A stretch of DNA of 36,549 nt, from the NCBI GenBank assembly GCA_029552125.1, contig JAKPEE010000023.1:1-36549 (forward strand). The letters are read 5' to 3'. Below the pieces are notes generated by a model. The model ran no database searches, was not told where the DNA came from, and was given only the letters and a program-made list of their open reading frames with translations. Positions 1 through 7,399 of the stretch are shown one piece after another. The DNA comes from Bacillota bacterium. Lineage in GTDB: Bacteria > Bacillota > Dethiobacteria > DTU022. How positions within the stretch are numbered: the stretch's first letter is position 1; the number at the start of each line of letters is the position of its first letter. A program made the translations under genes and the position numbers.

Positions 1-116
1 TTTTTGTCAATAAAAAAGTTTAAAAGCGTGTGCCTACAGGGTTTTGGTTTTTCAAAGTCCAGCGAGGCCAAAAAGCCCCGTATTTCAAGGATTCTTAGTT
101 TTAGAACCGCTTATAT

Positions 117-443
117 TTGCCTATTTACTGTCGAAAGCCAGCCGATTTTGAAGCAGAAATGAAATGGGGCAACCCAACCTTTGCACTAAACGGTGATTTT
201 CATCACTGGATATGTTCAGTTCAAGTTTTAAAGAACAAGGTTTCGCTAGTCTTCCATTTTGGTGGTTTGCTTTCTGATGAGAAGAACAGGTTAATTGCCG
301 GTAGCAGCAAGTTCTTGAGAAAGATCGAATATGATAGCCTTGACAGTATTGATGAAGAGGAAATCAAGGGTTTTATACAAAAGGCTATCGAGAAGCTTCC
401 CTTTTTCAAAGAAAATTGGAGAGAGCTAAACAAAAAAGATTGA
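117..443 (+). CDS. DUF1801-family protein, probably N-terminally truncated
   Basis: The 108-residue product carries the DUF1801 (YdhG-like) pattern: a KWGNPTF motif near residue 17, a hydrophobic strand ending in a KNKVSL segment, a GLL element, and a LRKIEYDSLDSIDEEEI stretch leading into the last helix. Family members usually have about 15-25 more residues before the KWG motif, forming a first helix. Here an in-frame TAG lies at 102-104 and the only available start is TTG at 117, with no convincing ribosome binding site. The 5' end may therefore be lost or frameshifted, and the gene may be a pseudogene. Some relatives are called iron chaperones, but the biochemical role is unclear. It stands alone, with no operon partner. 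Confidence 0.55.
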   Translation: MPIYCRKPADFEAEMKWGNPTFALNGDFHHWICSVQVLKNKVSLVFHFGGLLSDEKNRLIAGSSKFLRKIEYDSLDSIDEEEIKGFIQKAIEKLPFFKENWRELNKKD

Positions 444-714
444 TAGGAACCGTGGCATTTGTAAGGGAATTTAGGTGCTGCTGGTATGTGACTTTGCCGG
501 TACTGTTATTCGTTCAGTCCCAAGATGTAGTTTATTAACATCACGCAGGCTACACTACCAGCGTACTAAATGCCCCTTGATGCGCGATTCGGTCCAGGCG
601 ATATGATCATTATTCTCCTGCACGGTTTACTCAACCAGGTTTAAAAATTAGTTCAGTGTTAGCGGCTGATGGAGTTTTTGTTAATAAAGCGTGCCGTTTC
701 CTTTTTATGGGGAA
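444..714. other. Gene-poor interval, nothing recognised
   Basis: I see no open frame with a ribosome binding site and no recognisable RNA here. The stretch separates the DUF1801 gene from the terminator-like hairpin that follows the reverse-strand ymaF gene. Confidence 0.4.
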
Positions 715-743
715 AAGGGGCCGCCCTTTTGGGGCAGCCCCTT
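715..743 (-). terminator. Terminator-like hairpin after ymaF
   Basis: A 12-bp stem with one mismatch (arms 715-726 and 732-743, about 5-nt loop) lies just past the ymaF stop codon. Read on the minus strand it is followed by a short TTTT run, so it could end the ymaF transcript, although the U tract is weak. Confidence 0.5.
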
Positions 744-756
744 AAAATTTGCGGGG

Positions 757-1089
757 CTACAGCAGCAGCGGGTTTTCAATCAGCGTGGCAAATAAATAAC
801 CATGTCTGTGTCCCAGGTCGAAGGACGTTCTGCCGCGCACAAAATGCACATGGCGCCCCAGTCCTACCGGTATTTCCGGGCCGCTGATGTCTTTAATTTT
901 GTGGAAGTGCCGCGCCGTAAAGTCTGTGTTGGTCTTAATGACATGAACATGGGTATTGCCGACAAAAATCGCCCGGCCGCTTACTCCCGCAAAGCGGTGA
1001 TTGTGCAGCGTTGTTCCAGCCAGCCTGGTGCTGCCAAGGAATTCATGATTGTGACGGTTGCGTTTCCAGTTGCCTGCAGCTTTACTCAC
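757..1089 (-). CDS. ymaF: YmaF family protein
   Basis: The 110-residue product matches the YmaF family (PF12788), named after a Bacillus subtilis protein of unknown function. The characteristic elements are all visible: HNHEFLGSTRLA near residue 14, HNHRFAGVSG near residue 29, a GNTHVH segment, a GHFH-like HFHKI, PVGLGRHVHFV, GHRHGYLFATLIENP at the end. The regularly spaced His-x-His pairs suggest metal binding, which is inference. The GTG start at 1089 is supported by a GGAG ribosome binding site seven bases upstream. It is a single gene, divergent from the lipoprotein gene to its right. The final residues run directly into the stop at 757-759, so the protein appears complete. Confidence 0.85.
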   Translation of the reverse strand: MSKAAGNWKRNRHNHEFLGSTRLAGTTLHNHRFAGVSGRAIFVGNTHVHVIKTNTDFTARHFHKIKDISGPEIPVGLGRHVHFVRGRTSFDLGHRHGYLFATLIENPLLL

Positions 1090-1296
1090 TGTTCTTCTCC
1101 TTTCCTACGAGATATATTCATGATCTATTCCAGTGTATGCTTGTTTGTCATTAAAAGTGTAAACGTAACTTGATATATGAGATAACGGGAGGCCTTTAAT
1201 AGCAACTTGTGTCGATTTTTTTATATTTTACTTAAAGGGAAAATGGCCTGTTACAGCGAATTTACTCGTTTAAATAAATACTGTGGTGAAGGTAAG

Positions 1297-1327
1297 CGGT
1301 TGCCGGCAGCTTTTTCCGGCAATCGCG
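1297..1327 (+). other. 11-bp hairpin in the leader of the glycoside-hydrolase-like gene
   Basis: The arms GCGGTTGCCGG and CCGGCAATCGC pair over 11 positions with one G-U pair and a loop of about 9 nt. The hairpin ends just before the AGGGAGG ribosome binding site at 1333-1339. It has no U tract, so it is more likely to affect translation or mRNA stability than to terminate. I could not match it to a known riboswitch. Confidence 0.4.
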
Positions 1328-1347
1328 ATCTAAGGGAGGTAAATACG

Positions 1348-3051
1348 CTGAAACAGCTAAAAACGGCCTTCATTTTATTATGGTTTATCCTGCTGGTTGG
1401 CGTTCTGTTTCTTTTTGCGGGATGTGCACCGGATAGCCCGGATTCCGTTTTGCCGGATACCGGTGACGATGAGCCCATCGAAGATCCTGAAGAAGAGGCC
1501 CGCCGCCAGGAAGAATGGGAACGCCGCAACGAGGAACTCAAAGAAAAACTGGGTAAATATTATGTGCCCCTGCCTCCCCTGGATCAGCCGGAAAACCCGC
1601 CGGTTAAAGTAAGGGGCATCTACTTTACCGGCCATTCTATCGCCTATAAAGAGCGCTATGAGCGCACGCTGAAGCTACTGGATGAGACGGAACTTAATGC
1701 CGTGGTCATTGACATTAAAGACGACCGGGGGAAGATGGCCTACAAGAGTGAAATTGAAGCAGTCAACGAGCTAAACGCCTATTACGACCCGGTGCCGCTA
1801 ACCGATATCCGGGCCACCCTGGACGAGCTGCACGAACGGGGTATTTATATCATCGGCCGGATTGTCGTTTTCCGTGACAACACCATTCTGCCGGAGAAAA
1901 AACCCGAATGGTGCATCCCGCTTAAAGGCGGCGGCCTTTACCGCGATGCCGGTTTTGCTTACGGCAACCCGTTCAACGAGGAGCTGTGGGATTATAACAT
2001 CGCCATCGCCAAGGAGGCGGCGCTGCTGGGTTTTAATGAGATCCAGTTTGATTATATCCGTTTCCCCGATAAAGCGGCCTACATGGAGCAGGTGGCGGAC
2101 TATCCCGGCCGCAACGGCCGCACCAAGGCGGAGGCTATCCTCGGCTTTATGAAAAAAGCCCGGGAAGAACTGGAGCCGTACAATGTTCATATTGCTTATG
2201 ATGTATTCGGGGTAATTGCCAGCTCCTGGGGCGACGCCGACGACATCGGGCAGATCTGGGAAGATTTTTCCGCTAACAGCGATTATATCTGCCCCATGAT
2301 TTATCCCAGCCATTATTACCCGGTCAGGCAGGGCGGTGTGGTTGTCCCCTACTGGTTTGGCCTGCGCTTTCCCGACACCGACCCGGCTACAACCATCACC
2401 GGGGCACTAAGCGACGCGATCAAGCGCAACGCGGCAGTTAAAAACCCGGCCATCATCCGTCCCTGGCTGCAAGCCTTTACCGCCAGCTGGCTTGGCGGCA
2501 GCTACGGCTCCGGCAGCTATATCAACTACGGGCCCGCTGAAATCAGGGCCCAGATTGACGCGGCCCTGGCCTTAGGTATAGACGAGTATATCCTGTGGGA
2601 CCCCAATAACGAAAATTACCCCCGCGCCGCTTTCTTTACCGAGGCGGAAGCGGAGCAGAGGGCTGAACAGAAGCGGCAGAGCCGCGAGGAAAAAGGGCAG
2701 GATGCCCTCGGCCGCACCGCCCGCGCCGCCGGAGAGGTTTATCTTAAATCGGTTCAGGATAAAGTATGGCGGGAAGCCTTTGCTCTGCAGCGCAACGGTC
2801 CCTCAGACGGAAACGAGTACAGGGCCTGGCTAAACAACGCTCCGGGCAGCCTTAAAGAGTGGAGCATTACCGGCACCCGCCAGGAGGGGGAGCAGGTTAT
2901 CCTTCAACTGGATTTGACCGTGGTAAGCGGCGGCGAAGAGATTTTATTGCCGGATGAAGAATGGCCCCTGGTCCTGGAAAATCACATCTGGAGAATCAGC
3001 CCTTCGGAAAAATTCCTGCGGCTTCTGGTAGCGAAAGGGGAAACTTCTTAA
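1348..3051 (+). CDS. Lipoprotein with DUF4015-type putative glycoside hydrolase domain
   Basis: I chose a CTG start because a good AGGGAGG site lies eight bases upstream and this places a normal lipoprotein signal directly at the N-terminus: a short Lys-containing region, about 20 hydrophobic residues and a lipobox ending FAGC. An in-frame ATG at 1243 or TTG at 1207 would add 35-47 residues in front of the signal and is less likely. An acidic linker (about residues 35-65) leads into a DUF4015 (PF13200) domain, recognisable by KVRGIYFTGHS, a VVIDIKDDRG segment, FNEIQFDYIRFPD and a late DEYILWDPNNEN. These are TIM-barrel features of a putative polysaccharide hydrolase. The last 100 residues form a separate alpha/beta region. 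The protein is probably anchored outside the membrane and acts on cell-wall or exopolysaccharide; the substrate is not known. Confidence 0.8.
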   Translation: MKQLKTAFILLWFILLVGVLFLFAGCAPDSPDSVLPDTGDDEPIEDPEEEARRQEEWERRNEELKEKLGKYYVPLPPLDQPENPPVKVRGIYFTGHSIAYKERYERTLKLLDETELNAVVIDIKDDRGKMAYKSEIEAVNELNAYYDPVPLTDIRATLDELHERGIYIIGRIVVFRDNTILPEKKPEWCIPLKGGGLYRDAGFAYGNPFNEELWDYNIAIAKEAALLGFNEIQFDYIRFPDKAAYMEQVADYPGRNGRTKAEAILGFMKKAREELEPYNVHIAYDVFGVIASSWGDADDIGQIWEDFSANSDYICPMIYPSHYYPVRQGGVVVPYWFGLRFPDTDPATTITGALSDAIKRNAAVKNPAIIRPWLQAFTASWLGGSYGSGSYINYGPAEIRAQIDAALALGIDEYILWDPNNENYPRAAFFTEAEAEQRAEQKRQSREEKGQDALGRTARAAGEVYLKSVQDKVWREAFALQRNGPSDGNEYRAWLNNAPGSLKEWSITGTRQEGEQVILQLDLTVVSGGEEILLPDEEWPLVLENHIWRISPSEKFLRLLVAKGETS

Positions 3052-3089
3052 AAACGCACACTGCTTTAACCGTAAATTTATCTCCCTTT

Positions 3090-3122
3090 GGGGTCGTCTA
3101 AACTAACTTTTGAGACGACCCC
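3090..3122 (+). terminator. Perfect 10-bp hairpin after the lipoprotein gene
   Basis: The arms GGGGTCGTCT (3090-3099) and AGACGACCCC (3113-3122) are perfect complements around a 13-nt loop. They lie 39 bases after the stop codon. There is no clean U tract, so termination efficiency is uncertain. Confidence 0.5.
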
Positions 3123-3130
3123 AACTGCCG

Positions 3131-3312
3131 TTACCGCTTTTCGTTTATTAATGGCTTCTTCACAATGCCTTTAAAACCGTGCCTTGCATCCTGCACCATC
3201 ACCGGATCATCGGAATAACCCCTGGCCACAATGGCCTCTACTCCGGATCCAGGACCATAAGTTTTTTATCGGCCTCTTTGCCCCCTGTGCCCCCGGAACA
3301 GCAAGAGCCATT
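3131..3312 (-). pseudogene. Remnant of a response-regulator receiver domain (hybrid histidine kinase C-terminus)
   Basis: On the minus strand the 38 codons ending with the TAA at 3131-3133 read as a receiver C-terminus: an AIVARGYSDDPVM segment, then GFKGIVKKPL. This corresponds to the end of receivers in hybrid sensor kinases (typically SSGYSNDPVM...GF.G.V.KP), including the conserved Lys-Pro. A one-base shift near 3241-3244 separates it from a second frame reading GGTGGKEADKKLMVLDPE, which is the preceding helix of the same domain. Nothing recognisable continues beyond about 3312. This is therefore a broken, 5'-truncated fossil. The frameshift and domain match are read directly; the parent gene is inferred. 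Confidence 0.65.
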
Positions 3313-3407
3313 TTGAGAAGGCAATCCGTTCGCACAGGGTAGCCTGTGTGCTGCCTGAGTTGCCGCATTGCGCACCAGGCCGCAGTGGGACTATTCCTCT
3401 GTTTGCA

Positions 3408-3416
3408 TGTTATAAT
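3408..3416 (+). promoter_or_regulatory. Extended -10 promoter for the ModE/TupA-type regulator
   Basis: The sequence TGTTATAAT is a perfect extended -10 element (TGnTATAAT). It lies 33 bases upstream of the TTG start and leaves room for the AAAGGTGG ribosome binding site at 3436-3443. No strong -35 box is present, as expected for this promoter class. Confidence 0.6.
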
Positions 3417-3449
3417 AGTAAAGAAAATATCGGGTAAAGGTGGTCGGAG

Positions 3450-4583
3450 TTGCTGTTTAAAAATGCGTTAGAAATAATTGCCCATAAGCGTTTATCCGGG
3501 GACGACCTGTTTACCCTTCTGGAAAATATCATGCTTTACGGATCCATTAGCAGAGCCGCCGCGGAAGCGGGAGTCTCTTACCGCTATGCCTGGGGCCTGA
3601 TCCAGGAGTCTGAAAAAGCGATGCAGGCAACCCTGGTAGACAAGTATGTGGGCGGTTACGCCGGGGGCGGTGCCTTGCTTACCGCTAAAGGCAAAAAACT
3701 GCTGCAGGAGTACAAGGCTTATAAACAGGCCGTCGATCACCGGCTGGAGCAGTTTATGCAGCAAACATTCCGGGGCGAAACGCAGGCAACAAAGGCAAAA
3801 GAGATGAAAAGAACGGACTACTTTCTCCTTTTGGCCAGCACCCTGGAACCGGTGGAGGCGGGCCTGCTGGATGAATTGGAGGGCGCTTATTACCTTGAAA
3901 GGGGTGTCTTGATCAGACACCTGGCAGCCGGCAGCGGCAGGGCTTTGGAGATTGCGAAAAGCGGCCGGGTGGATATGACTTTTACTCACGCTCCGGAGCT
4001 GGAAGAGCAATTCATGGCCGAAGGGTGGGGTGCCTGCCAGGCGGCAATCATGTCCAGTGATTTCATCCTGGTGGGATCGCCGGGAGATCCGGCGGGATTG
4101 GGCCGGGCCGGGCCGTCTCTTTCCGTAGCCGAAGCATTCCGGTTAATCGCAGACTCCCATTCGCCTTTTATCACCCGGGGAGACCATTCCGGCACACACC
4201 TGCGGGAGACGGCAATCTGGGAAAAATGCGGTATCATACCCGGAGGCGATTGGTATCTCTTTTACCCGGGAGTGGCCGGAAACCTGGGCGCTCTCAGGTT
4301 TGCCCGGGAAAAGGGCGCTTATATACTGGTAGATCGGGCCTCTTTTTACCTGTCGCGCAGTGAAGCTGAAATGAAGATTTTTATTGGCGAAGATGATCCG
4401 GCGCCGGAAGAACTGGCCAACACCTTTGTCTTGACCGCTGTCAACCCGGATAAAATTCCTTCCGTTCAACTGGAGGAAGCCTCCCGGTTTATGCGCTGGC
4501 TTCAAAAAGAAAAAGGCAGAGCGATTATCGACAGTTTTGGCCGTGAGAGCTATAGGGAGCCTTTATTTAAACTGAGCTCTTAA
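3450..4583 (+). CDS. ModE-like HTH fused to TupA-like substrate-binding domain; oxyanion-responsive regulator
   Basis: Residues 1-110 are a ModE/LysR-type winged helix: GSISRAAAEAGVSYRYAWGLIQ is the recognition-helix region and GGALLTAKGKKLL the wing. From about residue 122 the sequence becomes a periplasmic-binding-protein fold resembling TupA. It has YFLLLASTLEPVEAGLLDELEG at the position of the TupA TTTS strand, RHLAAGSGRALEIAKSGRVDMTFTHAPELEEQFM, ITRGDHSGTH, and a C-terminal RFMRWLQKEKG helix. There is no signal peptide, so it should be a cytoplasmic transcription factor that senses tungstate or molybdate directly. It sits immediately upstream of the tup riboswitch and tupABC, its likely target. 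The TTG start has a good AAAGGTGG site. Similar HTH-binding-domain fusions are known in prokaryotes. The ligand preference is inferred from context and from similarity to the neighbouring TupA. Confidence 0.85.
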   Translation: MLFKNALEIIAHKRLSGDDLFTLLENIMLYGSISRAAAEAGVSYRYAWGLIQESEKAMQATLVDKYVGGYAGGGALLTAKGKKLLQEYKAYKQAVDHRLEQFMQQTFRGETQATKAKEMKRTDYFLLLASTLEPVEAGLLDELEGAYYLERGVLIRHLAAGSGRALEIAKSGRVDMTFTHAPELEEQFMAEGWGACQAAIMSSDFILVGSPGDPAGLGRAGPSLSVAEAFRLIADSHSPFITRGDHSGTHLRETAIWEKCGIIPGGDWYLFYPGVAGNLGALRFAREKGAYILVDRASFYLSRSEAEMKIFIGEDDPAPEELANTFVLTAVNPDKIPSVQLEEASRFMRWLQKEKGRAIIDSFGRESYREPLFKLSS

Positions 4584-4590
4584 CGCCACT

Positions 4591-4621
4591 GCCTGGTGGA
4601 CCGGGCTGTTTCATTTTTTTT
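4591..4621 (+). terminator. Probable terminator of the regulator gene
   Basis: A short GC stem (GCCTGG with CCGGGC, including G-U pairs) is followed by TGTTTCATTTTTTTT. It is a weak stem with a good T run, just after the stop codon and before the riboswitch leader. Confidence 0.5.
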
Positions 4622-4701
4622 GATAAAAAAAGAAGGATTGCCTGTTTCCCTGTCGAATAGTAGAACCGTATAGAACGGCAATGCATAACGGTAAAATTAA
4701 C

Positions 4702-4829
4702 TCTCCGAACCGGTTGGTCTAAACCTCCGGGCAAGAGCAGCCGGTCTGCAGGGTTAACCGGGAAACCGGTTGGCCTCCCGTGGTGGAAAGGAGAAGCTGA
4801 AAGGAATTTGCCGGTCCACCGTGGGCCGG
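4702..4829 (+). promoter_or_regulatory. Moco/Tuco-type riboswitch upstream of tupA
   Basis: The aptamer spans about 4702-4794. P1 pairs TCTCC (4702-4706) with GGAGA (4790-4794). P2 pairs ACCGGTT (4709-4715) with AACCGGT (4764-4770). The segment GGCCTCCC, then GTGGTGGAAAGGAGA, is the hallmark of the Moco RNA motif. A further hairpin (4811-4817 with 4823-4829) may be the expression platform, though its T tract is interrupted. A second copy with the same core lies at 14197-14292. Known Moco RNAs control molybdate transport and cofactor synthesis, and the variant called Tuco is linked to tungsten. Position before tupA fits either. Which cofactor is sensed cannot be read from sequence alone. Confidence 0.85.
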
Positions 4830-4956
4830 TATTTAGTTGGGTTTTATCCCGGTAACAACCCGGAGCGGTATTGGCCCGTTATGCATGCCTGAACACATCA
4901 GGCTCTTCTCTGAATCAAGGGAGGGTAATAAGAAACAAGGAAGGTGGTTAACTGTG

Positions 4957-5844
4957 ATGCGCGGAAAGAGCTTGAGGGGAAAAATGTGGAGTTGCTTGCT
5001 GCTGCTGCTGCTGGCGCTGCTGCTTATGGCCGCCGGCTGCGGGGGCGACGCCGGGCCGGATGATGAGGCTGCGGACCAGGGTGAGGGTGAAGTAGAAGAA
5101 AGTGTAACTATTCTTCTCTCCACTACTACCAGTACTTACGATTCGGGGCTGCTGGATTACCTTATCCCCGTGTTTACCGAACAAACCGGCATCGAAGTGG
5201 AGATCCTCTCGCAGGGCACGGGCCAGGCCCTGGAAACCGGAAAGCGCGGTGACGCTGATGTGCTGCTGGTGCACGACCGGGCTGCGGAGCTGGAACTGGT
5301 CGAGGAAGGTTTTTTTGTGGATCGCCATGACGTCATGTATAATGATTATGTCATCGTCGGCCCGGCGGAGGATCCAGCCGGCGTTAAGGACGTAGAGAGC
5401 GTCGTGGAAGCATTCAACCTAATTTCCGCAGGCGGGCATACTTTTGTTTCCCGCGGCGACGATTCGGGCACCCACCGCAAGGAGCTGCGCCTCTGGGAAG
5501 AGGCCGGTGTCGACCCGGCCGGTGCCGACTGGTACCTGCCCGCAGGACAGGGCATGGGCGCCACTTTAACCATGGCCCATGAAAACCTGGCTTATACCCT
5601 TACCGACCGGGCCACCTATGTTTCCATGAAAGATGAGCTCGAACTGGAGATTGTCCTGGAAGGCGACCCGGCTCTTTTCAACCAGTACGGGATCATGGCC
5701 GTAAACCCGGAAAAACATCCCCATGTCAAGTATGAGCAGGCGCTGCAGTTTATCGAATTTCTGATGTCGGAGGAAGGGCAGGAGCTGATCAGCTCGTTCC
5801 AGGTCGCGGGAGAAACTCTCTTTTTCCCCGGGCTGGGCATCTAA
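4957..5844 (+). CDS. tupA: Tungstate ABC transporter, substrate-binding lipoprotein TupA
   Basis: This is the extracytoplasmic binding protein of a high-affinity tungstate transporter. A short Arg/Lys-rich start leads to a Leu-rich signal and a lipobox ending AAGC. The mature protein has the TupA signature TTTS (in LLSTTTSTYDSGLLDYLIP), then VEILSQGTGQALETGKRGDADVLLVHD, the SRGDDSGTH anion-binding motif, and a late helix EFLMSEEGQELI, all in normal family order and length (295 residues). The ATG at 4957, or GTG at 4954, follows an AAGGTGG site. An upstream ATG at 4837 lies in the untranslated leader and would put about 40 residues before the signal. The gene is under the Moco-type riboswitch and separated from tupB by a strong hairpin. 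Confidence 0.93.
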   Translation: MRGKSLRGKMWSCLLLLLLALLLMAAGCGGDAGPDDEAADQGEGEVEESVTILLSTTTSTYDSGLLDYLIPVFTEQTGIEVEILSQGTGQALETGKRGDADVLLVHDRAAELELVEEGFFVDRHDVMYNDYVIVGPAEDPAGVKDVESVVEAFNLISAGGHTFVSRGDDSGTHRKELRLWEEAGVDPAGADWYLPAGQGMGATLTMAHENLAYTLTDRATYVSMKDELELEIVLEGDPALFNQYGIMAVNPEKHPHVKYEQALQFIEFLMSEEGQELISSFQVAGETLFFPGLGI

Positions 5845-5863
5845 AGGGTAAGGTTTGCGGTTT

Positions 5864-5905
5864 ATTCAGGGGCATGCTCAGCCATGCCCCTGAATGAGTT
5901 TTTCT
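5864..5905 (+). terminator. Strong hairpin terminator between tupA and tupB
   Basis: A perfect 13-bp stem (5864-5876 with 5883-5895, loop CTCAGC) is followed by GAGTTTTTCTTT. It lies inside the operon, so it probably reduces read-through and makes the binding protein more abundant than the membrane components. Confidence 0.8.
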
Positions 5906-5926
5906 TTAGCTTAAGGAGGATTTTTC

Positions 5927-6619
5927 TTGTCTAAGCTGCTGGAAGGCATCCTGGAAGCTTTTAGACTGATTATTACCCTGGACCCGTATTTAATGCAGAT
6001 TGTTCGCCTGTCGCTGCAGGTCTCAGGAACGGCGATCATCCTCAGCACTCTGCTGGGTGTCCCCCTGGGCACATGGCTGGGCATGTGCGAGGAAAGAAAA
6101 ACCCGGCTGATTAATAAAATTATCTATACCTTAATGGGGCTTCCCCCGGTGGTGGCGGGCTTGCTGATTTACCTGCTCCTATCTCGCCAGGGGCCCCTGG
6201 GTGTCCTGGGCTTGCTATATACCCCGGTGGCCATGGTGGCGGCGCAGGTGGCCCTGGCTTCACCCATCGTCACCGGCCTGACCATGGTCGGCATCCGCAG
6301 CCGGGGCCGGGAGGTAGAGGAGGCGGCGCGCACTCTGGGGGCGAGCCCGCTGCTCACCGCCTGGACCGTCGTCCGGGAATGCCGTTTTTCTATCCTTGGC
6401 GCCGTGGTGACCGGTTTTGGCCGGGTGGTAGCTGAAGTAGGGGCGGTCATGATCGTCGGCGGCAATATTGAAGGGCGCACCCGGGTCATGACCACTGCCA
6501 TCGTTTTGGAAACCGGTAAAGGGCACTATGAGCTGGCCATTGGACTGGGATTGATTTTGCTGGCTATTTATTTTGTGATCAACTCTTTGCTTTACCACTT
6601 CCAGAAGGAAAAACCTTAA
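5927..6619 (+). CDS. tupB: Tungstate ABC transporter, permease TupB
   Basis: The 230-residue integral membrane protein has about five membrane segments. It carries the binding-protein-dependent permease EAA loop (EVEEAARTLGASPLLTAWTVVRE, about residues 127-150), which contacts the ATPase. The segment RVMTTAIVLETGKGHYELAIGLGLILLAIYFVIN near the C-terminus is typical of TupB-type permeases. The start is TTG with an AAGGAGGA site seven bases upstream. It lies between tupA and tupC with 15 bases to tupC. Together these form the tungstate importer; molybdate as an additional substrate cannot be excluded. Confidence 0.92.
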   Translation: MSKLLEGILEAFRLIITLDPYLMQIVRLSLQVSGTAIILSTLLGVPLGTWLGMCEERKTRLINKIIYTLMGLPPVVAGLLIYLLLSRQGPLGVLGLLYTPVAMVAAQVALASPIVTGLTMVGIRSRGREVEEAARTLGASPLLTAWTVVRECRFSILGAVVTGFGRVVAEVGAVMIVGGNIEGRTRVMTTAIVLETGKGHYELAIGLGLILLAIYFVINSLLYHFQKEKP

Positions 6620-6634
6620 GGGGAGGGGCCCGCC

Positions 6635-7372
6635 GTGATGAACAGTGAACCGGTTTTACAACTGGAAAACCTGGTCAAGCGCTATGACCGGGAAGTGCTT
6701 AATATTGAACGGCTGACCCTTCACCGGGGCAAGATTTACGGCATTATCGGGCCCAGCGGCTCCGGCAAGAGCACGCTGCTGCGTATTGTCAACCTGCTGG
6801 TAAAACCCGACCAGGGCGTCATCCGCTATTTTGGCCGCTCTTATAACGGCGCCGGAGATACGCTTTTCTTGCGCCGGCAGATGACCCTGGTTTTTCAGAA
6901 AACTCTACTTTTTAAAACTACGGTTTTTGAAAATGTGGCTTACGGGTTAAAGGCGCGGGGCTTCAAAAAAAGAGAAATCCGGGACAGAGTATATGTTCTC
7001 CTGGATAAGGTGGGACTGCGGGGGATGGCCCACCGCCAGGCCGGCACCTTGTCCGGCGGCGAAGCCCAGCGGGTGGCGCTGGCCCGGGCAATAGCCTTTG
7101 AGCCCAAGCTGCTGCTGCTGGACGAGCCGACGGCCAACCTGGATCCGGCCAACGTAGAGTTGATGGAAAAATTGATTTTGGACCGGAAAATGACCGCGGA
7201 TATGACCATTGCCATGGTTACGCATAATATTTTCCAGGCCAGAAGGGTGGCGGACGAGGTTATTTTTCTATACAACGGGCGGGTGGCGGAAATGGGTAAT
7301 GTGGAACAGGTTTTTACGGCGCCGCAAAATCCGCAAACCAGGGAGTTTATCGAGGGGCGCATGATTTATTAA
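6635..7372 (+). CDS. tupC: Tungstate ABC transporter, ATP-binding protein TupC
   Basis: This is the ATPase of the tungstate transporter. The Walker A motif is GPSGSGKST (about residues 39-47), the Q-loop is VFQKTLLF, the ABC signature is LSGGEAQR, the Walker B is LLLLDEPTANLD, and the switch His is in VTHNIFQARRVADEV. At 245 residues it has the usual length of a single-domain ATPase and no C-terminal TOBE regulatory domain, as is normal for TupC. Starts at GTG 6635 or ATG 6638 share the GGGAGGGG site. It is followed within 30 bases by the MOT1-type permease gene, which is probably cotranscribed. Confidence 0.92.
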   Translation: MMNSEPVLQLENLVKRYDREVLNIERLTLHRGKIYGIIGPSGSGKSTLLRIVNLLVKPDQGVIRYFGRSYNGAGDTLFLRRQMTLVFQKTLLFKTTVFENVAYGLKARGFKKREIRDRVYVLLDKVGLRGMAHRQAGTLSGGEAQRVALARAIAFEPKLLLLDEPTANLDPANVELMEKLILDRKMTADMTIAMVTHNIFQARRVADEVIFLYNGRVAEMGNVEQVFTAPQNPQTREFIEGRMIY

Positions 7373-7399
7373 TGTCCTGGATATACGGGAGGAAAGTCG

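Noticed and set aside
802-1173. A plus-strand open frame opposite ymaF
   Set aside because: The minus strand matches the YmaF family along its whole length, so the plus frame is a shadow.
1798-2313. A minus-strand frame of 171 codons within the glycoside-hydrolase-like gene
   Set aside because: No domain, no ribosome binding site, and full overlap with a recognised plus-strand gene.
4837-4956. An ATG at 4837 extending TupA by 40 residues
   Set aside because: It would place a non-signal sequence before the lipoprotein signal and lies in the riboswitch leader. The start at 4954/4957 has an AAGGTGG site.
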